DNA of 39,560 bases from Didymodactylos carnosus (GCA_905250885.1 CAJNOQ010000889.1:1-39560); one strand, 5' to 3'. Positions 1-14,914 are shown, counted from the first letter of the stretch. Numbers and translations: made by a program. Notes: generated by a model from the sequence alone, not told the origin.

Positions 1-3000
1 CGAAAGCTTCTTAAGGGTATATCAATGAACTTGAGTTTATTGAGCAACCTTTAAGGTTTTTTTGCAGAGTTTTTTTTGAGCACTTTAAAATACCAAAAAG
101 GGTTCGGTGTCGTTTCAATATGAAAAACCCTTTTTAGTTTTTTATTCTACGATTTTTTTTTAGAATGTATTCATTAAGGATATATACAAAGTAGAAAGAA
201 CTTTTTTAGAACCGTTTTTTCTCTAGGAATGTATTCAGTAGGCATTCTATTATCAAATTTTGACCGATCTGGATGCAGTTTGTGAATGACTCAAATAATA
301 ATTTATCACCTACAACTGGCAGAGAAAAAACGTTCAACGAGTGAAAAAGCAAAAAGTAAAAAATCATAAAAATAAGGTGAAAATCATGATTTAAACTGGC
401 AACCACTTAAAATCAATTGTTGAAGTCACACACGACCTCAAATATATTGAACGTAAACGTTTGGAAAGTCCATAATAGTATTTTTGTTTATTTTTCTGAT
501 TTAAATTTTATAGTTATTTTTTAGAAGAATCTTTTAGTGTACTGATATTTTCAAAGTAAAAATATATTCAGAGTAATAGATTATTTAAAAATCTGCATAT
601 ATTGGTATTCTAAAGCTTTTCATTCACTTCACTTTTTTTAAAATTTTGAATACGGATGTTTTTATTAAAGTACAGTTTGTTTTTGCGACAATAGACAGCT
701 ACTTACATGTTGTATTTACAATATATACTAGCAAACAAAGTAGTATTACGTCGTATGAGATTATGTAGTTCAATTGAATCGACAGCGGTTAGAGAGAAGT
801 TAATTTGTTAGAGTCGCATAAATTAAGTTAATGATCATAAATCATAATAACCTAACAATGAGTTGTCTGACATTTTTTTTCCTCTGTTCATTGTTTAGTG
901 AACATAGTATAAATTTAAGTTAGTTTTTCGTACGTCACATTTATTATATTAAAAAGTTAACATATTTCTCTGTTAATGATAATGGTGTTGTTTTCAACTA
1001 CATTTATCATTATTCCCCACATAATTCCCCAGACAAATATTCTTCATCCTTCTTTTTTTCTTCGTCTTATTTCTATTTCTCATTATTTTTACGGTTAAGT
1101 AGTGTAAACTGGCTAAAGATAGATTGAGAATTAGTTTCATCCATCTGTCCTATTGAGATTATGTGCTCATTAACTATTCATCGAAATTTAGTTTACATTC
1201 ATTGTCAAGCTTCATTGAAATGTGTGTGAATATGCAATCAACAATAATTAGAAATAATCCAAGTTGTATAATTTTATATATCATATGAAACGTTGTCCTT
1301 TTGGGATATCAACTGAACAATTTTACCCGGATGTCGTGTTAACTGATTAGGTGAATTAAATGCAAAAATACAATGTTACACTTAGACAAAATATTAGATA
1401 TTGCTTTTATTTTGAGAAGTGGGAGAGAAATCGAAAAAGCGCAATTATGATACTCTTATGAGAAACAGCGCAATTCTCTAGAGGATTGTCCAGAATTTAA
1501 GCTTGAGATCTTTTTGGCTTATGTAACAAATCCTGTTCCGCATTTCTAAAATACAACATTCAATACTATACTTCACATCTTTTTGAATATTTAACCTGTT
1601 TATCTTCTCATAAAGATAAAGGACTAAAAGACATATTCAGTTATCCATTACTGTACTTTGTATATTTCACAGTTAAAAAGATTTCAGGACAAATTTTTGT
1701 ATCTTCCACCGTCTCCGACTTTTAGTCTTTATTGGGGTTTATTTTATGTATTTAAAGAAATTAAACATTTTCTAGCCTAAAAAATAGTAATATGTTCATA
1801 AATAATGATGGGGTGAGTTTGTAGATGTGTAGTATTAACAATTAATATCATATTAATCATTGATACTTTAACAATACATGTATTTGACATTGACTGACAA
1901 TTTTAGATCTAAAATGAAATAGTAGAAAAGAATCCTTTTGTTTTTATTGAAAATAAGTTGATATGCACGCGATTTTGCGTTTTTTTTTTGGAAAGAATGA
2001 ATACTTCAAGACGCAGATAAATACATTACATCTGTAGAAGTAATTATTTTCTTTTGAACTTCTAAGATATCATTAAGATTGATTTGGTTGGTCCCAGCAT
2101 TTATATTCTCTCAGGTGTATCGTTTTCATAACTCAAAAGGTGTCTACATCCTAATAAACTCGTTTGCACGTAAGTAACATATCTGATCAATATTTTCTAT
2201 AATCATCATCAGCAGCTAGACCATTTTACAGAACTCAATTTCCTTATCAATTTTTTTTTTTTTGGTTCATTAATGTGATAAAAATTAGACATACCGGTTA
2301 TCTCCAACTTTTGAAATTGAATGAATGGTAAATTTTTATCAACAAATGTTAATTCATAATACAAAATAATTTTTCATAAATCATCAACTCCGCCCTATTG
2401 TCGATAACAACTAACATATAGATGAAAATAGTGAACATTTGTGTTTGAGATCAAATTACTTCTTTATTGTTTGGAGTTTTTTTGTTTTAACAAACATTCA
2501 TCGTCTAGAGTTTCAGCAACTATTGTCATATATTAAAGAAAAATATAACTATTTTTTAAATAACAGACACGCGTTAACTAGTTATTTGTTTATTAAGAAT
2601 ATCACATCATATCTTATCGATATACATAGGTAACAGCATATACAAAACATTTCTCACTTGGCATTATCTTTTAATACTTTATTTATCAATATCTTGTACT
2701 TCCGTTTTTAGATGATTTTACAGAGGTAACTGTCAACTGTAAATATAGACACCGCATACCATTAGTTTGTGGAATGCCTGAATCATGTGTACGTGTAGTT
2801 TAATGTGCTACAGGCATTGACAAATTGATTTATTACTTATTTATAAAACATATAAAATAGCACGAATCCCAAGAGTCATTATGAGAAATTATTAAACATC
2901 TAGTTTGATATTCATTCAACTAAAAATTAAATTTATTTTTGCTTCTAAAGAAGATGATCTATTATTTCTACATACACACACACACACACACACTTTTTTG

Positions 3001-3326
3001 TCTGGGGACATATAATGGGCACCAAGGAAAATATGTTTGTCAATGAAACTAGATCTAGGTTAGCTATCGTCTACAAGTTTAATGGAAATTATCTGTATAC
3101 GCATTTTTTGATTTTGATAATATCAGAAAGGTTACGGATATACACAGTATCCATCAGATATGTAGTTTCAACTGTAGTCCATGTAAATTCTATGAAAATA
3201 CAGTTGCATAAATATATATGTATATATACATACTAAATCAATATCGATGAGTTTTCGACATTTAGCTCGTTTTAGCGATCATATCCGTGTTCATATATTA
3301 GGGTATATTGGTTGGTGTGTTCCAAC
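1..3326. other. AT-rich intergenic DNA, no gene seen
   Basis: No reading frame here looks like protein: all are short, AT-driven and low in complexity, and none has a start placed next to a good splice acceptor. Visible structure is limited to a 10-bp inverted repeat (AAAAAGGGTT at 95-104 and its complement at 126-135), a repeated GAATGTATTCA motif around 164 and 227, and an (AC)10 tract at 2974-2993. The stretch is the outermost part of a gene desert leading to the Lhx1/5 gene. Confidence 0.6.
2974..2993. repeat. (AC)10 microsatellite
   Basis: About ten uninterrupted AC dinucleotides in intergenic DNA. Confidence 0.9.
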
Positions 3327-3334
3327 TGTATATG

Positions 3335-3511
3335 CAGTGGCGGATCCAGAATTATTCTTTGATACGTGTGATATACGATAAAAAGTGCGAGATACGTGCC
3401 GTCGTCATAGAAACAAATTATTTTAAGAGAGTTCTGCTAGGAAAAAAACAGTTTGTTAGTTAAAAGGTACGAGCGGCCGCTCGTACCACCCGTGGGCTGA
3501 ATCTACCACAG
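3335..3511. mobile_element. hAT-type MITE, 177 bp, with 8-bp target duplication
   Basis: The element begins CAGTGGCGGATCCAG and ends CTGAATCTACCACAG. The reverse complement of the end matches the start at 11 of 15 positions, so these are imperfect terminal inverted repeats of the CAG...CTG kind found in hAT transposons. It is flanked on both sides by the identical octamer TGTATATG (3327-3334 and 3512-3519), the 8-bp duplication that hAT transposases generate. There is no coding capacity, so it is non-autonomous. Near its right end sits a GC-rich 22-bp perfect palindrome. Confidence 0.85.
3466..3487. repeat. 22-bp perfect palindrome inside the hAT MITE
   Basis: GGTACGAGCGG is followed immediately by its exact reverse complement, with a GCGGCCGC core. 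It stands out by GC content in an AT-rich region and lies subterminally in the element, where hAT transposases often bind short motifs. Confidence 0.9.
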
Positions 3512-6033
3512 TGTATATGCCTATTGTGGTATGATAGTGAGTCAGTAGACAACATCTAATCATGAGCTAGTGTTATTTGCTGTATTTCTTGAATCCCAAG
3601 CACTCACAAACATACATACGCATATGAGGAGTGAGATATATGTGTGTGTGTATATGTAGTGTCTAAAAGCAGTTAAGTTGGATCATGATATTCCTTATAT
3701 TATACCAAACACCAATAAATTCAGGTTCAACCAGCAAACTATGATTTGTGTTGTTGTGAGAAAAAGGTATCTTGTTGTGTGTACGTGTGCGTGTGCGTAT
3801 GTATGTGAACATGGGAAATTGTTTTATCTTTGCAACAAAAGAAGAACGTCATTCTATATTCGTATAGGCGTCAATGGAGAAAAAATTTTTTGATCTAATT
3901 TGTTTTTACGGTATACTACATCTCCATTTATATACAGAGAAATAGAAAAGATAGAGAAGTGTGTGTTGTAGCTAATTGAAAAAATTAATGAAGCAAAAAT
4001 ATTCGAGCAATGAGAAAGAACACGTTCTGCTTTTTTGTTTTCTTCTTCTGAACATCTTCAATCATCATCGATGAACTGTTCGAATAGATGAGTGGCTCGT
4101 ATGGTAAAAAAGGAATAACACAGATTTTATTTCGAGTACGGTGTATAAATTTTAACGTGTATTGTGGTTCAAAAGCTAATATTGTCTCCAGCCGTTCATT
4201 TTTTTCTTCGCTGGTGGCGGTCAACTCGTCTGATGTTTTAAACAAGGTGTGAAAAAAAAACCACCTACTGGTTTTCTTATCACTTAACAAATTTCAAAAA
4301 GTATTACATGAGATTAATCTTGACCATAATTAATAATTGAGTAGGAAGAAGAAATAAGATCTTTGAGTTTAGTTGGAAGAGATGCTAGATCTTAAAGCTT
4401 GAAACTATTCATCATTTTTGAAATTTCATACGTATGTGGTCAACTATTTACTATGTGATTTAAAACACATTTACTACATCCGTTTTCCTGTATTTAATAC
4501 TGTCGACGTATTTGTTTTTATAAATTAACTTTGTTTGTACTCTTTCTCTATCTGTCTATTCGATGTTTATATATTCTAATCGCTGGTAATCATTATCGTA
4601 GTGGTCACAACAATTAGAATTATTTTTGCCAGTTTGTTACAGGTGACAAACAGAAATATACACACACACACGCATACACAGACTCACACATAAGATTTAC
4701 TTTTAATCCGATTACTATTATGTATTTGTCGGTGGATTATAGTTGTATCTATACTTAACATACTAATCCATAAAAGAACAAAAATCGTGTTTAAAGTGTT
4801 TTGTTTTTCAGTGGAAATGATGCTTATGGTTAACAACAAAACTTAGATCGCTTAAGGGTATTTGAAGTATAGACGACGAAAAAAAAGCTGTTGACGTAAT
4901 AGTTTTATAAACTTTTTTCTAAAAGATGAATCAGCTATCTAATATATTCTATTCTTACTCGATTTTCTACCTTATATTTCGATTCTAATATTAACCTTTT
5001 CCAGACTAATACATCTATATAAAAAAGTTTTTAAACGAAGTTGAGTTGGAATATCTAAAGACTAGTTTATTCTATAAAATGTACTTGTAGTCAAAGAAAT
5101 AATTTAAATGAACTATTATGTTCCTCTATAATGTTACCCAAAAATATGAATTTTCTTGATTTTAATTTTAAATGTTCCAGTTTTGAAGAAACGTTTAACT
5201 TCATTGTTGTTGTAGCTGATTGATTGACGAGGATAACGTGATGAGAAATAGTTATTGTAACGGCTTATTAAGAATAAGACAAAAAAAGAATTGAATTTAT
5301 TTGATATAAAAAACACTTGTTCAAAGAAACGTGTTGATGTTCATTTATTTTCTCTCTTATTTTTTCGCTTGACACTATTAATTTTGAATTACACCCAATT
5401 GAAGTGATTGTTGATTAATACACATAGATAGCATCTATTGCGGTTATCAAACATGAGAATATATGGAAAATTTGAAAGAATCTTATAGAAAGTGCACAAA
5501 TGTTAGAAGTTAGATAATTGATTAGCTTTTATTCTTAGGTCCAATTCAAAAGACTAAGACACTTTTTTAAACAAATTTTATCAAAGTCTTTCTAGAATAT
5601 GGTTACGTTTGAATAATGTCTAGGAACATTTTTCGATTCTTATAGTCAAGAATTTTGCTGATAGAAACACTTTTTTCCAGTATTAAAACTTTAAACAACT
5701 TTTCTATGAACTAAGATTAGCTGAATCTTCTATGGTACATTATCCGTCAATGAAATGTCCGTTTAATATACAGACTACTATTTAAATAAGAAAAAAGGTC
5801 CGTTAAAGGCGGAATAAATCATACTTGAATGAAATATATCGACAATTTGTTCAAGTGTGATATATCAAACAATTCCGCTTCGTAGCTTAATGTATAATAA
5901 AAATAGTATGTTTACTCAAAATTCTCAATATTTTAACAAAGATTTACAAGGTTTGAAGACGAGACGACAGATATAATTCCTTCTTCTCTTTTTTTTTCAA
6001 AACTCAATCTCTCGCTTTTTTTATGTGTATATT

Positions 6034-6053
6034 TATATATATATATATATATA
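6034..6053. repeat. (TA)10 tract
   Basis: Uninterrupted TA dinucleotides in the intergenic desert. Confidence 0.85.
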
Positions 6054-9000
6054 CATACGGTATGGTAACAACATTTGAGACAAGGATGAATCAGTTCACC
6101 ATAGTTGACAAACGGTCAATATTTAATCTGTTCAACCAACGTGTTGTTTTTGTGTCAATATTAAGTTTGTTTGTCATAAACCCTCTAATCTCTGTATGGT
6201 GGTATGATCAAGTGTACAGACTCTGAGAAAAATAAATTAGAAAACGTATGTATGATCGGTTTTTATTGACCACAATGTATCAATATCAATATCGAAAGGG
6301 AACAAAACGATATTACAGCAAAATGTTTACCAGCGATGAATGATATATGGTACTGAGCAAATAAAACAAAATTACATATCAAATTTCGAATATATAATAC
6401 CATGTCTAAAAAACTTTTTTTTGACATCGTAGTTTTAAGATCTTACGTTCATTCTCTGGTGTTATTCAACGTAGAAATTTGAAAAATGATACGATGTAGT
6501 TATTTACATGTTAAATGTATATATATATATAGATAGATATATATGTTTTTTTCCAGATTTATTCGTTTATTTTTTTTGTATACACATACACAAGCAATTT
6601 ATTCTTGATGACAACGCGTGGCTCAAAGTAAACTCCAGTAATCATCATCATCCATCTGTTGTTATAGAAAGCAGAAGAAGAAAATAATAATTTTTATGTT
6701 TGTAAGTCCGTGTTAAAGAATGAAAATTATAGAAAATTCAATTATTTCGAATGTAGACAGAAGAAAAAGAGCCATATGCCATATGATTCTACGGCGTATT
6801 GAACAGTTAAAATGTGATGGTAGTAATTTTCCTCTCTTCACACAATATTACATCATCAACATTTAACAGACCGTATTATAGACACATGATCATCAGATTA
6901 ATTTAATAATTTATTGAAAGAAGAAATTTCATATGTACTCAAATCAATATCATTATTTTTATGACTTTTACTAAACAGTCGTCGTTTATCTAACAAAATC
7001 TTTTCTTAATACTGATTTGATATAGGATTTTAATTTTATTCTCTTTCAAAATTTTCATAGAGATAAAAAAAACCCAAAACAGATATTTTGTTTCATTGAA
7101 AAATCGATTTATTCACATTTTAACTGAAAACCCTATAATATCCAGTGATGCAAAAATAATTTGAATTTGGACTATTTCCAACTGTTGACATTCTATATTT
7201 TCAGTCAAATATTTGATTTTTTTTATAACTGACAAGATTCTTCTACACTATAGAAATGATGTGTTTAATATATAAACGACATGAGTAACTTATTTATGAA
7301 CCTTCGATATTCAATCAAATTATCTTTATCGAAAATTGAATATAGACTATACATGTATATATATATATATTTTCAAGTTAAAAGAGGCGTTAAACTGAAC
7401 ATATCTTATAAACAACTTGTTGTATGCCTGAAGCATTGTTCTTTTTTTTTCTTTTCCTTTGAAGAATCAATAAGTGTTGAATGATTTGATAGAGAGCGCG
7501 AGAGTGAGTGAATAAGTGTTATGATGATGACAATAATGATAATGATTGAATATTTTTTTGAAGAGGAGAATAATTATGACTACAGACAAACATTTCAGAG
7601 AGAAAAAAAATATATATGTATATTGTGTTTATAATAGTTTTCTTATAAAGGAAAGAAACCCGTCATAATGACAAATTATTACAGGTTTTTGTTGTATATA
7701 TGTGTTTGTCTGTGTTAGTAGAACTGAGAATATCTATCATCAAAGAATACTTGTATTATCATAAAATAATATACAAACGTACAAGTGTTGTGTTGCTCGT
7801 TGCTTGAAAAAAATGATCAAATACGGTACATCATTTATTTGTATTAGAATGACATAGAAATTTTTTATTTTTTTATGCCGACAATCATTTATGTTGCAAA
7901 CATATGAAAAATAAAATGGTATCAATTAATAAACGGAAATAATTGTTATGACAATTGTCGAAGAAATAGACATGATCTTCAAAATGTCTCGTAAATCTCA
8001 TATCTCAGTATTATTAAATGGTGAAGATATGAGTAGATTTTATATATCTATATTGTTTTGTTTTGGGATAACAGTTATACTTTCTAAATTGTACATTCAT
8101 ACGAATATATGTCTAATGTGATAAATAGTCGAAAACGTTTAATTATTATAATTTCTAAATTTCATATTAGATGAAAATCTGTAAAAAAGATTAATAGACA
8201 CATATAAATTATATTATGTACAGTTTATATGAAACGTTTTATTCGTTTTTTCTCACAAAAATTCTTTTATTTTTAAAATATTCTTCTTTAAATACATTGT
8301 CATTTTATTTGACTTTAGTTGTCATCTCTGTTCAATTTTTACTATATTTAAAATATAGATGAATAATTCCTTTCCTTAATCATAAGTAACTACCTGTCAT
8401 TCAACATCTATAGTTTATTTCAAATAGTGTTCAATAAGATAATGGTAACCAATAATTAAATCTGAATCGAGATTAAAGAGAAATAGAAAATATATTCATG
8501 GCACGAAATATATAAAATTGTTCACTTTATATTCTTGTAAATCTTTTCTCAATTCGTTTATATCAACCGGATATATGTGTCTATTAGTTTTGTGTAATTA
8601 AATCGTGACATCTTATCATTGGTTACATGCCATAATTTAAGAATGTTTTAGTTTTTTTTTTCAAATAAGATTTTGTCTATGGAAGGTGTCATGAACTTAT
8701 TATCAATATAAACACAATTATCTCAATGTTTATTTATTATAAATTTTTTTGTATCTAAAAACGTTACAAACAGAGTCAAATATTCTTTTGTATACATGTG
8801 TCTGGATATTTTTATATTAATAATAATGCATACAGTAACATACTACGAATGATTAACCCGTATAGTAAACAATATCTCATTACAATTATCAGTTTAAAAA
8901 TCTTTTATCATATAATAGATGAATAAATTTTTAGCTGACCAGATGGAACATATTACTATGAACAAATATTGGTCTTATTATTTAATACATTTTTCCTAGA

Positions 9001-12000
9001 GTTCATAACTATTTTCTGAACGTATGATAATTTATTTTAGTAATCTAGATCTCATATACGTATTTGTAAGAATTTACATTATTTAACTAATGCATTCTGA
9101 ACTAATATAAGTTTTTTGTGAAAATAACTTATATTATATCGAAGAAATTTGACTTTCTTTTTTAATTCATGATAGCATTGAGATTCATACAAGATCTATA
9201 GTCTCATATTTGTAGAATTCTAAAATAGTGAGCAAATCACTTGTTTTTTCAAGTTGTTCATGTTTTCAAGTTTATTCATGCATATGTAATTGTTATCTTC
9301 CTTCTCTATACAACATAGTCCATTGAATTGAAAAATTAGTAGGAGAATAATTATAAATTCTACATTACGCATCTTTTTGAATAAACAAGTATCTTTTCTT
9401 GTGTATATACGTGCATGTTGTTGAACTATACTCGTCTTCTTCTTCTCCCATTGGTATAGAGATATGACACGACGAATAAATTTTACAAATTTTTTCCTTT
9501 TTTTTTTTTGGTTATCTGTTAAAAATGAAGAGATGTGGGTGTAAAACGCGTGTGAGAATGTATAGTTCTTTTTTTTGTGAATTGATGCGTGACATTGCAT
9601 TGAAGTTCATTCAACAAAAACAAAAAAACACATAAGAAATATACCACTATGATTAACACTACTTCATCATCTATTGACAAAATGAGTCTTAAAACATGTA
9701 GAGTGAGATTTCAAAAATTTCTACTATTCTAAAAAAGATTCGTAATGTTCTAGACTACCTTCTAGAGTAGAGATAATTTCTGTGATTATTGAAACACACT
9801 CCAATCGACAAGAACATTTTCGATGCTTTTTGTCAGGATTCTATCCTATGTTATATTCACGTTACTTCGTATTTTGATAATTTTCTGTATTCTACTACAT
9901 AAATGAACTACCTCTGTTCCATCGCGACAGTATATTATGAAGGACAGAACAACTATCGATATGAAAACTGTCTAGCAGTTAAATTACTATTTTTCCTAAA
10001 GTCGCTTATGTTTAGGCCACAAATAATGTGCCTTGGTGATAGTTGTTATAGACTGGTTGGTTTCCAGGTTGTTAGAGAAACTTTGAAAATCATTAAAGCG
10101 GGTCTTTACAAATTTTATCTCTTCAAGAAACGATTTGTTTCTTTTGATTGTTCGCAGTAACTAGATACTTTATATAAAATCTGGGGACTTCTAATGAAAG
10201 TACGACATTAGGATGGATGATGTATGAAGAGAGGTTTGATGACAACATAAAAGTGAGATCATTCTTCACTGAATTTAGGGAAAATGTTTAAAACTAAAAT
10301 GTGGAGTGATGCACATTATCGGTTTTGATTGTTGTATAAATGTATAGATTTTCATTTAACGATTTACATTTTTGAATTTAAGATAGCTAATTGATAAAAA
10401 TATTTTTGGTATTAAATGAAATAACGTAAAAATCAAAAGTAAAGTGTTAGCTAATAAAGTCTTAATATGAACAAGTGTAGTGAATGTTTCAATTTTTACC
10501 AGTCTTCAAATTAACAAAGACTTTCCTAACGTGCTCTACAAATGCATTCTATCGATAGTATTAGCATACCTTTTTTTCCTAATAAAGTGACAAGGTTTCT
10601 GAGAAAGTCTTGCTTTATAAGAATATTTAGATTTTTCAGCTTATAGGCGTATTACGTTACGATTAACCTTTGTCATGACGGAATCATAGATGATGACCCA
10701 TCTATACAAGAAGATATTGTGATAAATGGATATTCTATTGTATTACGATAGGAAAGATACATCGTGGCTTTTTCTAATTTGACGTGATCGAAAAAGTGAT
10801 GATATTGAGCTCGATTGTTGGACATTATTGAGATAAACATTCTTGATATCGCATTCATTTCACTTTTTAGACTTGTATCTCAATCTATCGATTTTTTGGA
10901 AATTTCTACCTACATAAAAAGAAACTTCGATTACAAAAGATTTTAGCAATCAACTACTAAATTCTCCAATTTACGCAGGAAACACTTTATTCATACAAAT
11001 GCTGAAGACATTTTTCTAATCATCATGTTCATAAAAAAGTGTTTTATTTCTGTGATAATGTAACAAAAAGAACAAGCAGTCGTTACCTAAACTGTATTAA
11101 TCAAAGACTGAGCGTTTAACTAGGATAGCAGCTGATATTATTCATACCAGTTTCCGAAACTCCTTATACTGTTCTAAAACAAAAAAAATGACATAATGTT
11201 GAAACAATTAAAAAAAGTTCAGTTAACTTTCGTACTCCAACTCGGAAATGATCTCGATTTATTAATCGTAGAAAATAATATATAATAATAGCTAACCGAT
11301 CGTGCAAATTTTCGTTCTCAGAGTCTAAAATAATGGCGTAAACTTTATCATCAACAGCAATTTTTGATATCGTTTATTCGGAATTCACGATTTGACAGCA
11401 CCATCGAATGTTGAAGAGTTTACCTGTTAAACATGTTACCTATACGGTAAATGTGAGAGTAATACTTTTAAAACTTTCATAGGAGTTTTTACCTATGGTA
11501 TTGTGAAACACTATAACACAAAAGATTTTTTCTTTTGATTTCATTTTCAGAACACTATTTAACAGGAGAAAATTCTCTTGAAAATCTGTTTTTTTTTTTC
11601 TTTTTTCCTCATTGTCTTTATGAATAAGACAAAAAAACACCGGGAAAGAAAAGGCAAAAAAAAAGAACGACTCCATTGAGAGACACACAAAAAGAATTTT
11701 TTTTATTATAAACTACGTTCGTAGAGTGTCATCTCTCTTATCTTGATTTCTCAACTGGAATCTACGTACATTTGATATTCAACTGTTAACTGGTTGGTTG
11801 CTTTCTTTTTCTTTTCCTTTTTTCGGTTCGTCGATAATAAAATTGACTGACGCACAGGCAATATTTCTCGTACAAATAAAAAAAAGGAAGAATCCAACGA
11901 CATTGAAAGGAACGAAAGATTTTTTTCTTTCACTCTCTTTCTTGTTGGTATAAAGGCTACGTTCTGTTATTGTTGTTTGTTGTTGTTCTAAATAATTATA

Positions 12001-14880
12001 TGATTGTAATGCTGACTTATCAAACAAAGCAGTAATAGATACAAATACTGTAGAGAGACAGAGAAAAAAAGAGAGGAGAGAAGAAATATTTATGGTTAAA
12101 AAAGAAGTTACGATATAAAGAAGAAAAGAAAACGTACATATTTTTTTTTTCTATTCGTCTAGAAACAATATTATTGTTTGTTTAGTTTTAAATTCTTTAT
12201 GTGCCGTGCTGATAGATGATGATTATGATTACGGTGATATGTTTTATTGGCATTAATCAATTTTTAAATACTTTTTATTAGATACCGGTTGTTTTATTTT
12301 AAAATAGAAAACTTCTTTTATTTTTCTTAATCAACTTTCGAAGGGGTAAGTACAAAATACATACACGTTTAATCACCAATCATTATGGTTATACCTATAC
12401 CTATGTATCAGTGTATGTTATCAACTATATTGTTATCTACACACTTTTTATTCTCCTTTGTTTCGACTGTCAAACTAAATATGTCTACTACATGAAAAAG
12501 TATACAATAATATGTACTATACTTGAATTTAAACCACTAATAAGAATACACGTACGTATCCACGAGAATATTCAGGTATAGAATATCACGTTTAAGTTTC
12601 TTATCTGCTACAACTTCTTTTTCTTAATTTAATACTTTGTAATAAAGGAAGATGTTTTGTTTTAGTCAGAAGTATTTCTATAGGACCATATTTATAGGTA
12701 GAGACCTAATGAAGAATTTATTCAAAACTCAATTTTGAGACGATTAACCAGTGTTGTGGCGACTGAAGAAATGTGAGGCTGTGTACGCGTCCTGCATAAC
12801 AAAAGTATTTTCCCTTTAATTTCTTTTCTCCCAAACATTTTGTCTAACCTCTCGCCTATATTAGGCAGCGAATCGAATCATTATTTAAATGTGCTTTCTC
12901 CCAAATTATTTAACAGCAAAACTTTTCCTCCACTATTTCTTCAAAGAGAAAATGTTAAATTAATATTAATATTATCGTTATCTACTCTGTTATCGTTATT
13001 ACTTCTATGGTTGTCTTCCAAAAATTTGCATGCCTTCTGTTGTTTTCTCATCACAACACTACGAATTGCAATAATGCAGACATGTAATGAAATCTTCAAA
13101 TTTATGATACCAATTGACGACCCATTTCTCATGAATCTGAATGTAGCGTTTTTAGGTTAAAAAACATATGTCATATAGTTACACTTGAAGTTAACTAAAG
13201 CAGGCGTATTGATGTAGATTACGCATACTTTCTCTTACAGACACAATCTATTCTTACGGTTAACACACAGATTTCAATTAGTCATTGATCTAAATACTTT
13301 TAGTTGAACTTTGAACAACAGAGAAACTCTTTTTTTTGAAAACTTTACCCAAATCAATTCGCATGTGAAAGAGACTGACTCATGTGATAAGAATTTTATT
13401 GAAAGAGTAACATATCAAATAAATATCGACCGAATTCACTGTTATAGTAGTGTTGGTTAGTTGACCGAATCATTTGTTGTACTTCTGATTTCAAAATATT
13501 TCTTTCTATACATAATTGATTTTTCGATAGCTTTATTTGAGAAAAATTAAACTTGGTCTATTGGAAACAAATATGTGATCAGTCAATCACGATCTCGAAA
13601 TGTTCTAAGTAGTTAATGTCTGTGATCTTTAAATGTTTATTTTTGTGAATATGTATGTAGATGAGTGTAGGTATCCTCTCTTTTTCTTTTCTATTCACTA
13701 ACAATACAATAGTTCTACTTGTCAATTGATTGTTTTTTGAATAAGTCAATAATTGTGTTTTAAGTAGTTCAAGACTGATGTGGTTTACTGTCATCATAAT
13801 TGGCTTACAATCACACTGCATGATAAAAATCAATTTATCAACTGCTTGTTAGAGGAACCAATCATAAATAGTGAGAAGTTTTATTCGTGTGCATGTAATA
13901 ATAAACTTACAAATCTATACTAAAAATATTTTAGTGGATTTATCACACCTTGATTCGTGTGAGTTTGTGTGTGAGAAAGAGAGATTTTGGCAAAACAAGA
14001 GGAGTGCTGACAATAGTGCTATAGCAGCAGCTTTCTTGTTAACAACGAATAATAAGTTAATATCTGAGAAATAAACAAAATATTTTTATAGCGTTTTATT
14101 CACACCTCTATATCGACACTCATTGAAACTTAACAATACAATCAAAGTTGTCAAATCAACTATGCATGATTTTTTTTTTTATGCATCATTATTGTACGTA
14201 AAATGCATAAAATAAAGCTTTCTTTTTTTTTAACGTAACATGTAAAAAAATGTTATCTCTCGACCATTACAAGTCGAACAAAGAGAAAGGGAAAGAAGAA
14301 GAAAAAATGAGTAGGCACTAAACAATAGCAATAGTGATGTACATAAACTATTAATCATTGGAGCGAAACAGTAGCTCAGATTTGAGCAGCTCACAGACTA
14401 CGCTTCGTTACTGTTCTTATACAAAAGTAATTTAAGCTGTCTACCTTCAAACCGGATATTTTATGTTAGATAAGAAGGAAAATTAGAAATGGTAAAGGAA
14501 AAATGATTACATTCTTCCGATCAAGTAAAGAAATGTAAATATCTTAAAAATCTTTAGCTAAAAAGCAATTTGTTCACCTATTTATATTTTCACACCTTAC
14601 CTGTTTGATTTACTCTTGTGATAAAGGATAACGTACAAAGATGCACATTGGTTATTGTTAGAGACAGCCGGATATTGAAGTAACATTATAATTTTTTAGT
14701 ATAATATTCGATTTTAGAGAACTTCACTTACGATGTTATTTTGTACTGGCATTTAAAAGACATGAACAGACGTTATTGTGTTTATCCTCAACATCAATAG
14801 GATGAATATACCATTTCTTGTTTTGATGTGTTAATACATAAAAATAAAGTTTGCTTCTTTCTTCCTCTACAGAGAGATAG

Positions 14881-14914
14881 TGAATGAATGAATGAGTGAG
14901 TGAGTGAGTGTGTG
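14881..14914. repeat. TGAA/TGAG tetranucleotide repeat
   Basis: TGAA units change into TGAG units and then TG dinucleotides, a compound microsatellite in the intergenic desert. Confidence 0.85.

Noticed and set aside
3985..4290. 101-codon minus-strand frame
   Set aside because: Lys/Phe/Thr-rich ends come from homopolymers; no domain and no splice signals that would extend it.
9903..10160. 85-codon plus-strand frame in the desert with moderately mixed composition
   Set aside because: No recognisable domain, no acceptor or leader before its ATG, and no neighbouring exon-like block. Such length is expected by chance in 16 kb.
12840..13160. 106-codon plus-strand frame
   Set aside because: Dominated by Leu, Ser, Ile and Asn from AT-rich triplets, with an overlapping open frame on the other strand. 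No motif.
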